This document shows positions 36,701 through 44,050 of a stretch of 64,000 nucleotides of DNA, one piece after another. Origin of the DNA: Paraflavitalea devenefica. GTDB lineage: Bacteria > Bacteroidota > Bacteroidia > Chitinophagales > Chitinophagaceae. Both the position numbers and the translations under genes were made by a program. Every line of letters starts with the position of its first letter. Positions within the stretch are counted from its first letter, which is position 1. The stretch spans positions 930,001 through 994,000 of the forward strand of contig NZ_JAARML010000002.1 in assembly GCF_011759375.1 (NCBI RefSeq). Direction: 5' to 3'. The notes beneath the pieces were generated by a model, which worked only from the letters and a program-made list of their open reading frames with translations, made no database searches and was not told where the DNA came from.

Positions 36701-37105
36701 GACCGGATGCTGCAGGGCCGTGCGATCCATCCGTTCAATACCACCGATGGTTCCAATGCCTTTGCCATTGCGGCCGACAGGTGGACACCGGAAAATCCCC
36801 GGCAGGATGCCTTTTATCCCCGCCTCGCTTATGGCAGTGATATGAACTTCAACAATACACAGGCCAGCTCCTGGTGGGTGAAAGATGTGAGCTTCATGCG
36901 GTTGAAAACAGCGCAGATCGCGTATAACCTGCCTGCGCACCTGCTGAGAAGGGTAGGGGTTAAGAACTCTTCCATCTACCTGCAGGGCATCAACCTGCTT
37001 ACCTTCAGCAAATTCGATCTCTGGGATCCCGAACTGAATACGGACAATGGCACCAGCTATCCCAACGTAAGGACCATTTCCCTGGGCGTAAATCTGAAGT
37101 TCTAA
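33728..37105 (+). CDS. SusC/RagA-type TonB-dependent receptor of the mannan/glucan locus
   Basis: 1125 aa. The signal peptide region is MLIFLLTTASMIMPVFAGES after a short basic leader. Domains: STN (~40-118, SLDAAIAELQKASRVTFAYD), carboxypeptidase-regulatory-like (~135-212, VAGTVTDENKTPMAGVTVGV), plug (~215-335, with NITTMLAGRVAGVVGVQRTG and DASGTAVYGVRGANGVIIV), then barrel to NVRTISLGVNLKF. It should import oligosaccharides released by the co-encoded surface enzymes and report substrate to FecR. Its SusD partner begins 96 bp downstream after three hairpins. Confidence 0.95.
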   Translation: MKQLLAIRKGGLGKYSRMLIFLLTTASMIMPVFAGESQVLQTTITVRFKGGSLDAAIAELQKASRVTFAYDRQLLSSYKVGSFSFENEKLEKVLQQLLQHKALRFEEVNQIVVISKKNNERKSIQAAVKEITVAGTVTDENKTPMAGVTVGVSGTQTMTSTNAQGQYKILVPAQDAILVFSYVGYASEQITVGARENIDVQLKPGLGKELSEVAVVGFGNQRKVSLVGAQSTVNVAELRQPVANITTMLAGRVAGVVGVQRTGEPGKSGADIWIRGIATFGGNSASPLVLVDGVERSISNLDPEDIESFTILKDASGTAVYGVRGANGVIIVKTKTGKIGKPQIFFDYSEGVNTFTKIPEMLDGISYMNLVNEAKATRGQSVLYPDDYIEKTAAGTEPLLYPNVDWIDAVFNKYGHTRKANLNASGGVDNAQYYVSLGYFNESSFLKTDDLEQYNSSLKYNRYNVTAKLNLRVTGTTKMEVGVQGYFSNKNAPSQDPGTIFSSAMEIPPVVYPIMYPGGFVPGVAPNGGSRNPYADLATRGYKNEFKTQLYSNLRVSQDLAYFVKGLSASAMFAFDSYNEQFIDRGKRKDTYIVDLTDPYKPDGSLNLKRTWTTNQPYLGYGRSNGGNRQFYTEASLTYDRSFNRHRVSGLGLFYSMDKSNAFAGDFTASIPERTIGLAGRATYSYDDRYFAEFNFGYNGSELFAPENRFGFFPAIGFGWIVSNERFFEPLVNVVSFLKLRYSNGNTGLGLINGRRFAYTTLVADNAAGYDFGRNSTTNSGGITVTDYATNVKWSESNKQDLGIEIRFLNDKLSLIVDLFKEHRTGIFLQRQSSMIFMGLQKPLWGNLGIVDNKGIDATLEYNTNIGEVHLSLRGNITYNKDVMIENDMLPQQYPWMERKGQNVLARFGYVADGLFIDQKQIDESAVPGDRSKVKPGDIKYKDLNEDGVIDISDQQRIGRGDVPSMVYGFGFNLTWKNFSIGALFQGINDADRMLQGRAIHPFNTTDGSNAFAIAADRWTPENPRQDAFYPRLAYGSDMNFNNTQASSWWVKDVSFMRLKTAQIAYNLPAHLLRRVGVKNSSIYLQGINLLTFSKFDLWDPELNTDNGTSYPNVRTISLGVNLKF

Positions 37106-37107
37106 CC

Positions 37108-37168
37108 CTGTTTGGAAACAGTCGCCAGCCTCTGGCTGGTGACGGCTATTTCAAAGCCTCTGGCTTTG
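37108..37168. promoter_or_regulatory. Three consecutive hairpins between SusC and SusD
   Basis: CTGTT-TGGA-AACAG (37108-37121), GTCGCCAGCC-TCT-GGCTGGTGAC (37121-37143) and CAAAGCC-TCT-GGCTTTG (37152-37168) follow one another directly after the SusC stop. The last two share the core GCCTCTGGC. No T-run follows, so they look like mRNA-processing, stability or attenuation elements rather than a terminator. Confidence 0.55.
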
Positions 37169-37201
37169 TTACTGCAAGACCAACTACTAAATTGATTAAA
37201 C

Positions 37202-39067
37202 ATGAAACGACTATTATACATCGGCATAGCTTTCGTCGCTCTTTCTTCCTGTAAGAAATTCCTGGACCAGGTACCCAATGACCGGCTCACAGAAGAAGAA
37301 ACCTTTAATTCCTGGGCTACCGGGCAAAAATTCCTCAATAACATCTATTCCAAAGTGCCCGACGAATACGGTCAGCGGGATGGTGGAAGATATGCCAGCA
37401 GTGATAACTATAACAATGGCGGCATCTGGACAGGCGGCTCGGATGAGGCCGAGTTCCTGTGGGACTTTGTGCGTTCCAACTTCCTCAACATTGGTTCCTG
37501 GGATGCCTCTTCCGATTTTGTGAAGACCTACTGGACCAACTACTATGCTGGTATCCGCAATGCAGGCATTTTCATAGAGAATGCACATAAAATGCAGGAC
37601 CTGCAGCCGGAGCTCATCACGCAATACAAGGCAGAAGCGAGGGCTTTGCGCGCCATCTATTACTTTCAGCTCGTGCGTATCTATGGTCCCGTGGTATTGC
37701 TGGGCGATAAGATCATCAAGCCCGATGAGAACCTGCAAATACCCCGCAGTTCTATAGACGAATGCATCGAATACATCACTACCGAACTGGCGGCCGCTGC
37801 CGGCGAACTGCCCACGGTTCCCAACAGCGACCAGGATTATGGCCGCATTACCAAAGGCATTGCCCTTGCTTACCGCGCACAGGCGCTGCTATATGCAGCT
37901 AGTCCCCTGTTCAATGGCAATACCGATTATGCTAACCTGAAAAACAAAGATGGCAAGCAGTTGATCCCTCAAACGGTAGATGCCAACAAATGGAAGCTGG
38001 CTGCTAATGCGTACAAGGAGTTTATTGCCACCTTCGTGCCCGGCACCTACGACCTTTACCGGGAAAATGATGCGAATGGTTACAGCCCTTACCTGTCTTG
38101 CCGCAACGTAATGCTGAAAGACTGGAATTCTGAAGTCATCTTTTCACGCCGGGCTTCACTGGAATCCAGGCAATACGAACTATGTCCCCGCCACGATGGA
38201 CAGAACGGGGATATCAGGGGTGGAACAGGCCTGGCTGCTACGCAAAAAATGGTGGATGCTTTCTTTATGGCCAATGGGCAAAGTCCGGTTACCGGTTACA
38301 ATGCCGATGGTACGCCCATCGTCAATGGGGCATCCGGCTACCAGCTTACCGGCTTCACCAGCTTCAAGGCGCCTTCTTCCGATCCTACTGCTACAGCCAG
38401 GAATACCTATAACCAGTGGGTAGACAGGGAGCCGCGCTTTTATGTAAACATTACCTACAACCGCAGTGTCTGGATCAATACCAACTTTGGTAAAATAGAG
38501 ACCACCTTATTTTACAATGGCAACTCCGGCAAAGGTCCCGGCAAAGGCGACTACTCGGTTACCGGTTATGTGGTGCGCAAGGCTATGGGTACGGGTAAAT
38601 GGAACATCAATGATCACAAGCTGGTGCTCATCCGCCTGGCAGAGATCTACCTGAGCTATGCCGAATGCCTCAACGAAGCGGATTATGGCGGCAACCTTAC
38701 AGAGACCCTGAAATACCTCAACCTCATCCGTGAGCGGGCCGGTATTCCGCAATATGGTACAGGTGTGAATGCCTTGCCTGTTCCTGCTAATCAGGACGAA
38801 ATGCGTGAAGCCATCCGCAAAGAGCGCCGGGTAGAACTGGCTTTTGAAAATTCCCGCTTCTTTGATGTGCGCCGCTGGAAAATAGCTGAGCAAACAGAGA
38901 ACGGCCCGGCCTGGGGATTGAATACCGATTCCGGAGAACCCGGTTTTTATGACCTGAAATCCTTTGAGACCCGCGTATTCAATAAAAAACATTACCTGTT
39001 CCCCATTCCGCAGGTTGAGATCATCAACGACCTGCAACTGGTACAAAATACCGGCTGGCAGAATTAA
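37202..39067 (+). CDS. SusD/RagB-family binding lipoprotein of the mannan/glucan locus
   Basis: 621 aa. The N-terminus MKRLLYIGIAFVALSSC has a short lipobox ending at Cys17. SusD signatures are clear: KFLDQVPNDRLTEEETFNSW near the start, EARALRAIYYFQLVRIYGPV (~140), and near the C-terminus YLNLIRERAGIP and AIRKERRVELAFENSRFFDV. It should cap the SusC barrel and bind glycan at the surface. Given the downstream GH76, GH92 and GH128-like enzymes, the ligand is probably a mannan or glucan oligosaccharide. It is followed after a hairpin of the CCGCAGAGTC family by the GH76 gene. Confidence 0.95.
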   Translation: MKRLLYIGIAFVALSSCKKFLDQVPNDRLTEEETFNSWATGQKFLNNIYSKVPDEYGQRDGGRYASSDNYNNGGIWTGGSDEAEFLWDFVRSNFLNIGSWDASSDFVKTYWTNYYAGIRNAGIFIENAHKMQDLQPELITQYKAEARALRAIYYFQLVRIYGPVVLLGDKIIKPDENLQIPRSSIDECIEYITTELAAAAGELPTVPNSDQDYGRITKGIALAYRAQALLYAASPLFNGNTDYANLKNKDGKQLIPQTVDANKWKLAANAYKEFIATFVPGTYDLYRENDANGYSPYLSCRNVMLKDWNSEVIFSRRASLESRQYELCPRHDGQNGDIRGGTGLAATQKMVDAFFMANGQSPVTGYNADGTPIVNGASGYQLTGFTSFKAPSSDPTATARNTYNQWVDREPRFYVNITYNRSVWINTNFGKIETTLFYNGNSGKGPGKGDYSVTGYVVRKAMGTGKWNINDHKLVLIRLAEIYLSYAECLNEADYGGNLTETLKYLNLIRERAGIPQYGTGVNALPVPANQDEMREAIRKERRVELAFENSRFFDVRRWKIAEQTENGPAWGLNTDSGEPGFYDLKSFETRVFNKKHYLFPIPQVEIINDLQLVQNTGWQN

Positions 39068-39090
39068 TACCCAATAACATATTACATTCC

Positions 39091-39120
39091 CCGCAGAGTC
39101 TCCCAACGGGGACTCTGCGG
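39091..39120. repeat. Hairpin repeat family CCGCAGAGTC, copy 1
   Basis: CCGCAGAGTCTCC pairs with GGGACTCTGCGG-side bases over 13 bp including one T-G wobble, with loop CAAC, followed by CTTAA. It lies between the SusD and GH76 genes. Copies 2 and 3 are at 43926 and 52746. Confidence 0.75.
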
Positions 39121-39138
39121 CTTAAAATAATTGCTACA

Positions 39139-40245
39139 ATGAAACCCATAAACCTGTTCCTGCTGTTATCCATCGCGCTACTAACCGCCTGCTCCAAAAA
39201 GAGCAACACGCCGGTCGTAACCACCCCCAAGCCCGTAGCCTTTACCGCACAGGATGCCACAGCCGCTTTCAATACCTTCAACACGTATTTTTATAGTCCG
39301 GTAGATAAACTCTACTACAACACCACCGAAAAGAAAGCGATAGGTTCTATCTGGACGCAAGCCATCTTCTGGGATCTGGCCATGGATGCTTACAGGCGTA
39401 CCAACGATGCCGCCTATCTTCAACTCGTAAAAGACATCTACCAGGGTGGATTTAACCGTTACAGTCAGTACGACTGGGAAAACAAAACCACCTGGTTCAT
39501 CTATGACGATATTATGTGGTGGGTCATCTCCCTGGCAAGGGCATCTGAAATGACCGGCAATAGCGATTATCTTACTCTTTCCCAAAGCGGTTTTCAACGG
39601 GTATGGCGCGATGCGTATGATGCGGTGAAAGGCGGTATGTGGTGGGACTTCAATAAAACAGGTAAGAATGCCTGTATTAACTTTCCCACGGTGATTGCAG
39701 CCATGCAATTGTATAAACTCACCAATGATGCGGCTTACCTCGATAAGGCGAAGACCATCTACGACTGGTCGGTCATCAACCTGGTCAATACCGCCAATGG
39801 GCGGGTAGCCGATAACAACATCAACGGCAATAAAGGCTGGAGCGATTATACCTATAACCAGGGCACCTATATCGGTGCTTCTGTACTATTGTACAAGGCA
39901 TTAAATAATAATGTTTATTTGAATAATGCAAAGCTGGCGGCAGACTATACACAGAAAACCATGTGCGATGTAAATAGTATATTGCCGGCAGAAGGGGATT
40001 GGAATGAACAAGGGGTATTAAAAGCTATTTTTGCGCGGTACATCATGATGCTGATAAAGGATACCGATCAGTCACAATACCTGGCCTGGATCAGGAAGAA
40101 CATCAACAAGGCCTGGGGCAACAGGGACCCCGGCCGCGGATTAATGTACAGGAATTATAATATAACATGCCCGCCGGGTACCATTCAATCGTATGAAGCC
40201 AGCAGTGCGGTGGCTTTCATGCAGCTATGCCCGCCGGAACAATAA
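39139..40245 (+). CDS. GH76 endo-alpha-1,6-mannanase, lipoprotein
   Basis: 368 aa with lipobox LLTAC (MKPINLFLLLSIALLTAC), so probably anchored in the outer membrane. The rest is an (alpha/alpha)6-barrel of family GH76. The catalytic Asp pair is in YDDIMWW (Asp123-Asp124, close to the positions reported for Bacillus GH76), preceded by GSIWTQAIFWDLAMDAYRRT. Family members cut the alpha-1,6-mannan backbone of yeast and fungal mannoproteins. It sits between the SusD and GH92 genes; the GH92 gene follows after 23 bp. Cleavage at the surface would supply oligosaccharides to SusCD. Confidence 0.9.
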   Translation: MKPINLFLLLSIALLTACSKKSNTPVVTTPKPVAFTAQDATAAFNTFNTYFYSPVDKLYYNTTEKKAIGSIWTQAIFWDLAMDAYRRTNDAAYLQLVKDIYQGGFNRYSQYDWENKTTWFIYDDIMWWVISLARASEMTGNSDYLTLSQSGFQRVWRDAYDAVKGGMWWDFNKTGKNACINFPTVIAAMQLYKLTNDAAYLDKAKTIYDWSVINLVNTANGRVADNNINGNKGWSDYTYNQGTYIGASVLLYKALNNNVYLNNAKLAADYTQKTMCDVNSILPAEGDWNEQGVLKAIFARYIMMLIKDTDQSQYLAWIRKNINKAWGNRDPGRGLMYRNYNITCPPGTIQSYEASSAVAFMQLCPPEQ

Positions 40246-40268
40246 AAAACAACCACCACTCATTACCC

Positions 40269-42539
40269 ATGAAACTGAACGTGATCGTTGGTACATTGCT
40301 TTGGAGTAACCTGGCGCTGGCGCAGCAGCCCGACCTGGTAAAGTATGTAAACACCTTACAGGGCACCAATTCTTCTTTTGAACTAACGCGGGGCAATACC
40401 TATCCCACCACTGCCTTGCCCTTTGGTATGAATACCTGGACGCCGCAAACCGGTAAGAATGGTGACGGCTGGAAATACCAATACACAAAAAAGAAAATAC
40501 GTGGCTTTCAGCAGGCGCACCAGTGCAGTTCCTGGACCAACGATTATGCCGTTTTTTCATTCATGCCAATTATAGGAAAGCTAACGGTAAATGAAGATGA
40601 CCGGGCCACCGGCTTTAGTCATGCCAATGAAACCGCCCGTCCGGATTATTATAAGGTAAAGCTCGACAATGGCATCACTACAGAAATGGCGCCCACCGAG
40701 CGAGGCGCACACCTGCGCTTCTCTTTTCCAAAGAAAGAGGCCAGCTACCTGGTATTGGATGGCTACACCAAAATGAGCCTGGTGAAGATCATCCCGGAAG
40801 AACGGAAGATCATCGGCTATGTGAACAATGGTCATTACAAAACGGCCAACTTCAGAAACTACTTTGTAGCCGTATTTGATAAACCCTTTGTGGCCTATGG
40901 CACCTGGGAAAACCGGAAGAATACTGTGCAGGCCACTGCCGCCAATGCCGAAGGGGAAGGTGTGGGCGCTTACATTCAGTTCAAAGCAGGAGAGCAGGTG
41001 CAGGTAAAAGTTGCTTCTTCCTACATCAGCACAGAACAGGCGGAACTCAACCTGCAGCGGGAACTGGGTGCTTTCAAAAACCTCGACGATACCCGCAAAG
41101 CCGCTGCCGCTGTATGGAACAAATACCTGTCGCGGGTATTGGTGGAAGATACTTCCGAAGTAAACAAAGCCACTTTCTATTCCTGTTTCTTCCGGGCCAG
41201 CTTATTTTCCCGGCAGTTCTTTGAATACGATAAAAATGGTCAGCCGTATTACTACAGTCCTTACGACGGCAAAATATACTATGGGTACATGTATACCGAT
41301 ACCGGGTTTTGGGACACCTTCCGGGCGCAATTTCCCCTCAATACCATCCTGCATCCCACCATGCATGGCCGTTACATGCAGGCCCTGCTGGCGGCCAAAG
41401 AACAATGCGGCTGGCTGCCCGCCTGGTCATTTCCCGGTGAGGGTGGCAGTATGATTGGCAACCATGCCATCTCGCTGCTCACCGATGCCTGGGTAAAAGG
41501 CATCCGCACCTTCGATCCGGAGAAAGCACTGGCCGCTTACTTATATGAGGCTACCAACAAAGGCCCCTGGGGACCGGCCAATGGCCGGCATGGCTGGAAA
41601 GAATACTACCAGTTGGGCTATGTGCCTTACCCGGAATATGGCGAAGCAACGGCCAAAACACTGGAATATGCGTATGATGACTTCTGCGGTTACCAGTTGG
41701 CCAACGAGGTCAAAGCGCCTTTCTATGCCGGCATCTTTGCGAAGCAGATGTACAACTACCGCAACGTATTTGATTCCACCACCGGCTTCATGCGCGGCAG
41801 AAACAGCAAAGGCCAATGGCTGGCTGACTTTGATCCCACCGAGTGGGGCGGACCTTATACCGAAGGATGCGCCTGGCATTGGGTGTGGTCGGTATTTCAT
41901 GATGTGCAGGGGCTCATCAACCTGCTGGGCGGTGAGCAACACTTCACGGCCAAACTGGACTCTGTATTCACCCGGCCCAATACCTTTAAAGTAGGTACCT
42001 ATGGGCGGCCGATCCATGAAATGACGGAGATGGCCATGGCCAACATGGGCCAGTATGCCCACGGCAACCAGCCCATCCAGCACATGATCTACCTCTATAA
42101 CTATGCAGGAGAACCCTGGAAAGCGCAATACCATGCACGGGAAGTCATGCGGCGTTTATACAATGCCACCGAAGATGGTTATCCCGGTGATGAAGACCAG
42201 GGACAAACCTCTTCCTGGTATGTGCTCAGTGCGCTCGGCTTTTACAGTGTATGTCCCGGTACCGACCAATACGTATTGGGCAGTCCCTTATTTCAAAAAG
42301 TGACCATCACGCTGGAGAATGGCAAGCAACTCACCATCAAAGCCAATGGCAACAGCGGCGAGAACGTATACATACAGCAGGCCACCCTCAATGGCGTTCC
42401 CTATACCAAAAACTACATCACCCATGCCGATATCCTGAATGGTGGCGTATGGGAATTTACCATGGGCAATAACCCCAATACTGCAAGAGGCATCAGCCAT
42501 ACAGATAAACCGTTTTCCTTATCTGCTATAAAACAATAA
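40269..42539 (+). CDS. GH92 alpha-mannosidase
   Basis: 756 aa from the ATG at 40269, which gives a signal peptide (MKLNVIVGTLLWSNLALAQ); the frame is open to 40227. The N-terminal beta-sandwich has NTLQGTNSSFELTRGNTYPT and the signature LPFGMNTWTPQT. The (alpha/alpha)6 catalytic domain has GNHAISLLTDAW, YTEGCAWHW with Glu532, and GDEDQGQTSSWYVLSALG with Asp641 and Asp643. These positions agree with the acid Glu and paired Asp of characterised calcium-dependent GH92 enzymes. It should remove alpha-linked mannose (often alpha-1,2) from mannan side chains in the periplasm, complementing the GH76 endo-enzyme. Confidence 0.93.
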   Translation: MKLNVIVGTLLWSNLALAQQPDLVKYVNTLQGTNSSFELTRGNTYPTTALPFGMNTWTPQTGKNGDGWKYQYTKKKIRGFQQAHQCSSWTNDYAVFSFMPIIGKLTVNEDDRATGFSHANETARPDYYKVKLDNGITTEMAPTERGAHLRFSFPKKEASYLVLDGYTKMSLVKIIPEERKIIGYVNNGHYKTANFRNYFVAVFDKPFVAYGTWENRKNTVQATAANAEGEGVGAYIQFKAGEQVQVKVASSYISTEQAELNLQRELGAFKNLDDTRKAAAAVWNKYLSRVLVEDTSEVNKATFYSCFFRASLFSRQFFEYDKNGQPYYYSPYDGKIYYGYMYTDTGFWDTFRAQFPLNTILHPTMHGRYMQALLAAKEQCGWLPAWSFPGEGGSMIGNHAISLLTDAWVKGIRTFDPEKALAAYLYEATNKGPWGPANGRHGWKEYYQLGYVPYPEYGEATAKTLEYAYDDFCGYQLANEVKAPFYAGIFAKQMYNYRNVFDSTTGFMRGRNSKGQWLADFDPTEWGGPYTEGCAWHWVWSVFHDVQGLINLLGGEQHFTAKLDSVFTRPNTFKVGTYGRPIHEMTEMAMANMGQYAHGNQPIQHMIYLYNYAGEPWKAQYHAREVMRRLYNATEDGYPGDEDQGQTSSWYVLSALGFYSVCPGTDQYVLGSPLFQKVTITLENGKQLTIKANGNSGENVYIQQATLNGVPYTKNYITHADILNGGVWEFTMGNNPNTARGISHTDKPFSLSAIKQ

Positions 42540-42613
42540 CCGTCTACTACATCATCATGTAATACCGGGGAAGCAGGTATGCACTACTTTCATGTTCTAC
42601 TAATTACAACAAC

Positions 42614-43876
42614 ATGAAGTGCTTAACCTGCTTCCTTATTATTATAGCCCTCTCCTCCTCCGCCCAGGAAAAAAAGATCTACGAGAGCGATGTACTCAAA
42701 GGCGTCACCACCGCCAAAACAGTCACACCCACCGAAAAGATCTGCTTCGACAAACGTTTTGCCTTTGTCAACAAAACCGGCGCCCGCAGTTTTGAAGGCT
42801 GTTTCATGGTCAATACCAAATTGGGTATTACAGGCGCTACGCCCATCAGTACGGAAGGAACGCCCGATTGCGACTTAAACATCAACGAAAAGAAATTCCA
42901 TTTCATGGTATTTGGCATGAAAGGCAATGAATACGCTTACTTTAGCAGGCTCGAAAAAAAGAAGCAGGCCGAGGAAGGAGAGTTAAAACATTATGTGCGC
43001 ACCGGCAATACGCACAGGAATCCACTGGCGAATGTGCTGGAAGCCAAAATGCTCTACAACAAACAGCGGAGCCAGGAATTTTGCGACGGGAAATACAAGG
43101 CCTGGGAATACCGGAGCGCCGATGAAAAGGATATCCTGTACCTGTATGGTAAAGAATACCCCGGCGATATGATGGCCTATGCCTACCTGGGCAACTATGG
43201 CCTGGGGTACCTGAAAACCAATAAGGGCAACTACTTCATCATGAAAAATACCCACGGGCAAACCAGCTTTACGGTGACGGAAATAGAAGACAGGGAATCG
43301 TCCGTGGTTTGTTTTGATCCTTCCTTGTTTGAGGTATATGAGGAAACCCATGTGGTGAAGGCCCTGGAGGAAACAGAAAAGAAAGAGCAGGAGCTGGACC
43401 GCGAGCTGGCGAAGCAGGAAGACAAAATGCTCAACAGCAACTCGCCTTGCGCGGTAAAAAAATACGAGCTGCTGCAATACAAAAAGCAGGAAGAGCAGAA
43501 AAAGAAAGCGCTGCTGGAAAAAATGAAAGACCAGACCCTGGCCTACAGCAACCAGGCAACCATCAATTCCATCGCCAAAGAATACAGCTTTATAGAAGGC
43601 ATCAAAATGGAACGCCGGCAAACGGAATATGACCTGTGTATATTAAAGACCGACCTCGAAAAGGGCCGCTTTAAGCCGGGCAGCCCCAACTATGCAAAAG
43701 CCCAGGAAAAGATCGGTTGCTGGGAACAAAGGATTGATGAGTACAAGAAATTCGAGGACGACATCAAGGCCATCGAAGAACGTAACCGCAACGACATCGC
43801 CAAAGCCATCCGGGAAAAAGGGGAGTACTACAAAAACCATGTGCATCATCGCATCGGTGAATTAAGGTGCAGATAA
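42614..43876 (+). CDS. Exported coiled-coil protein, function unknown
   Basis: 420 aa. Signal peptide MKCLTCFLIIIALSSSAQ. The N-terminal half (~20-230) is a mixed domain with FCDGKYKAWEYRS and several Cys residues that I do not recognise. The C-terminal half is charged and helical (~240-420), e.g. ETEKKEQELDRELAKQEDKM and YKKQEEQKKKALLEKMKDQ, and should form a long coiled coil. It lies in the mannan/glucan locus, 74 bp after GH92 and before the GH128-like protein, so it may be co-expressed. It has no T9SS domain or lipobox, so it is probably periplasmic. It might be a spacer or scaffold, but nothing proves this. Confidence 0.75.
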   Translation: MKCLTCFLIIIALSSSAQEKKIYESDVLKGVTTAKTVTPTEKICFDKRFAFVNKTGARSFEGCFMVNTKLGITGATPISTEGTPDCDLNINEKKFHFMVFGMKGNEYAYFSRLEKKKQAEEGELKHYVRTGNTHRNPLANVLEAKMLYNKQRSQEFCDGKYKAWEYRSADEKDILYLYGKEYPGDMMAYAYLGNYGLGYLKTNKGNYFIMKNTHGQTSFTVTEIEDRESSVVCFDPSLFEVYEETHVVKALEETEKKEQELDRELAKQEDKMLNSNSPCAVKKYELLQYKKQEEQKKKALLEKMKDQTLAYSNQATINSIAKEYSFIEGIKMERRQTEYDLCILKTDLEKGRFKPGSPNYAKAQEKIGCWEQRIDEYKKFEDDIKAIEERNRNDIAKAIREKGEYYKNHVHHRIGELRCR

Positions 43877-43925
43877 CAAGACAGCCCCCTTGTTTTACTA
43901 AAATCACCCCGTCGTAGCTTCTTCT

Positions 43926-43955
43926 CCGCAGAGTCTCCCGCAGGGGACTCTGCGG
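43926..43955. repeat. Hairpin repeat family CCGCAGAGTC, copy 2
   Basis: CCGCAGAGTCTCCC (43926-43939), loop GCA, then GGGGACTCTGCGG (43943-43955), followed by CTTTA. There are 13 pairs including one wobble. It lies between the coiled-coil gene and the GH128-like gene. Confidence 0.75.
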
Positions 43956-44050
43956 CTTTACCAAAATGACCCTCTTTTATACGAATTTCCCCCCTCGGCA
44001 GCGCTGTTTTTGAGGATAACTTGGGTGCCTCATCCAAACAATACTGCCAT

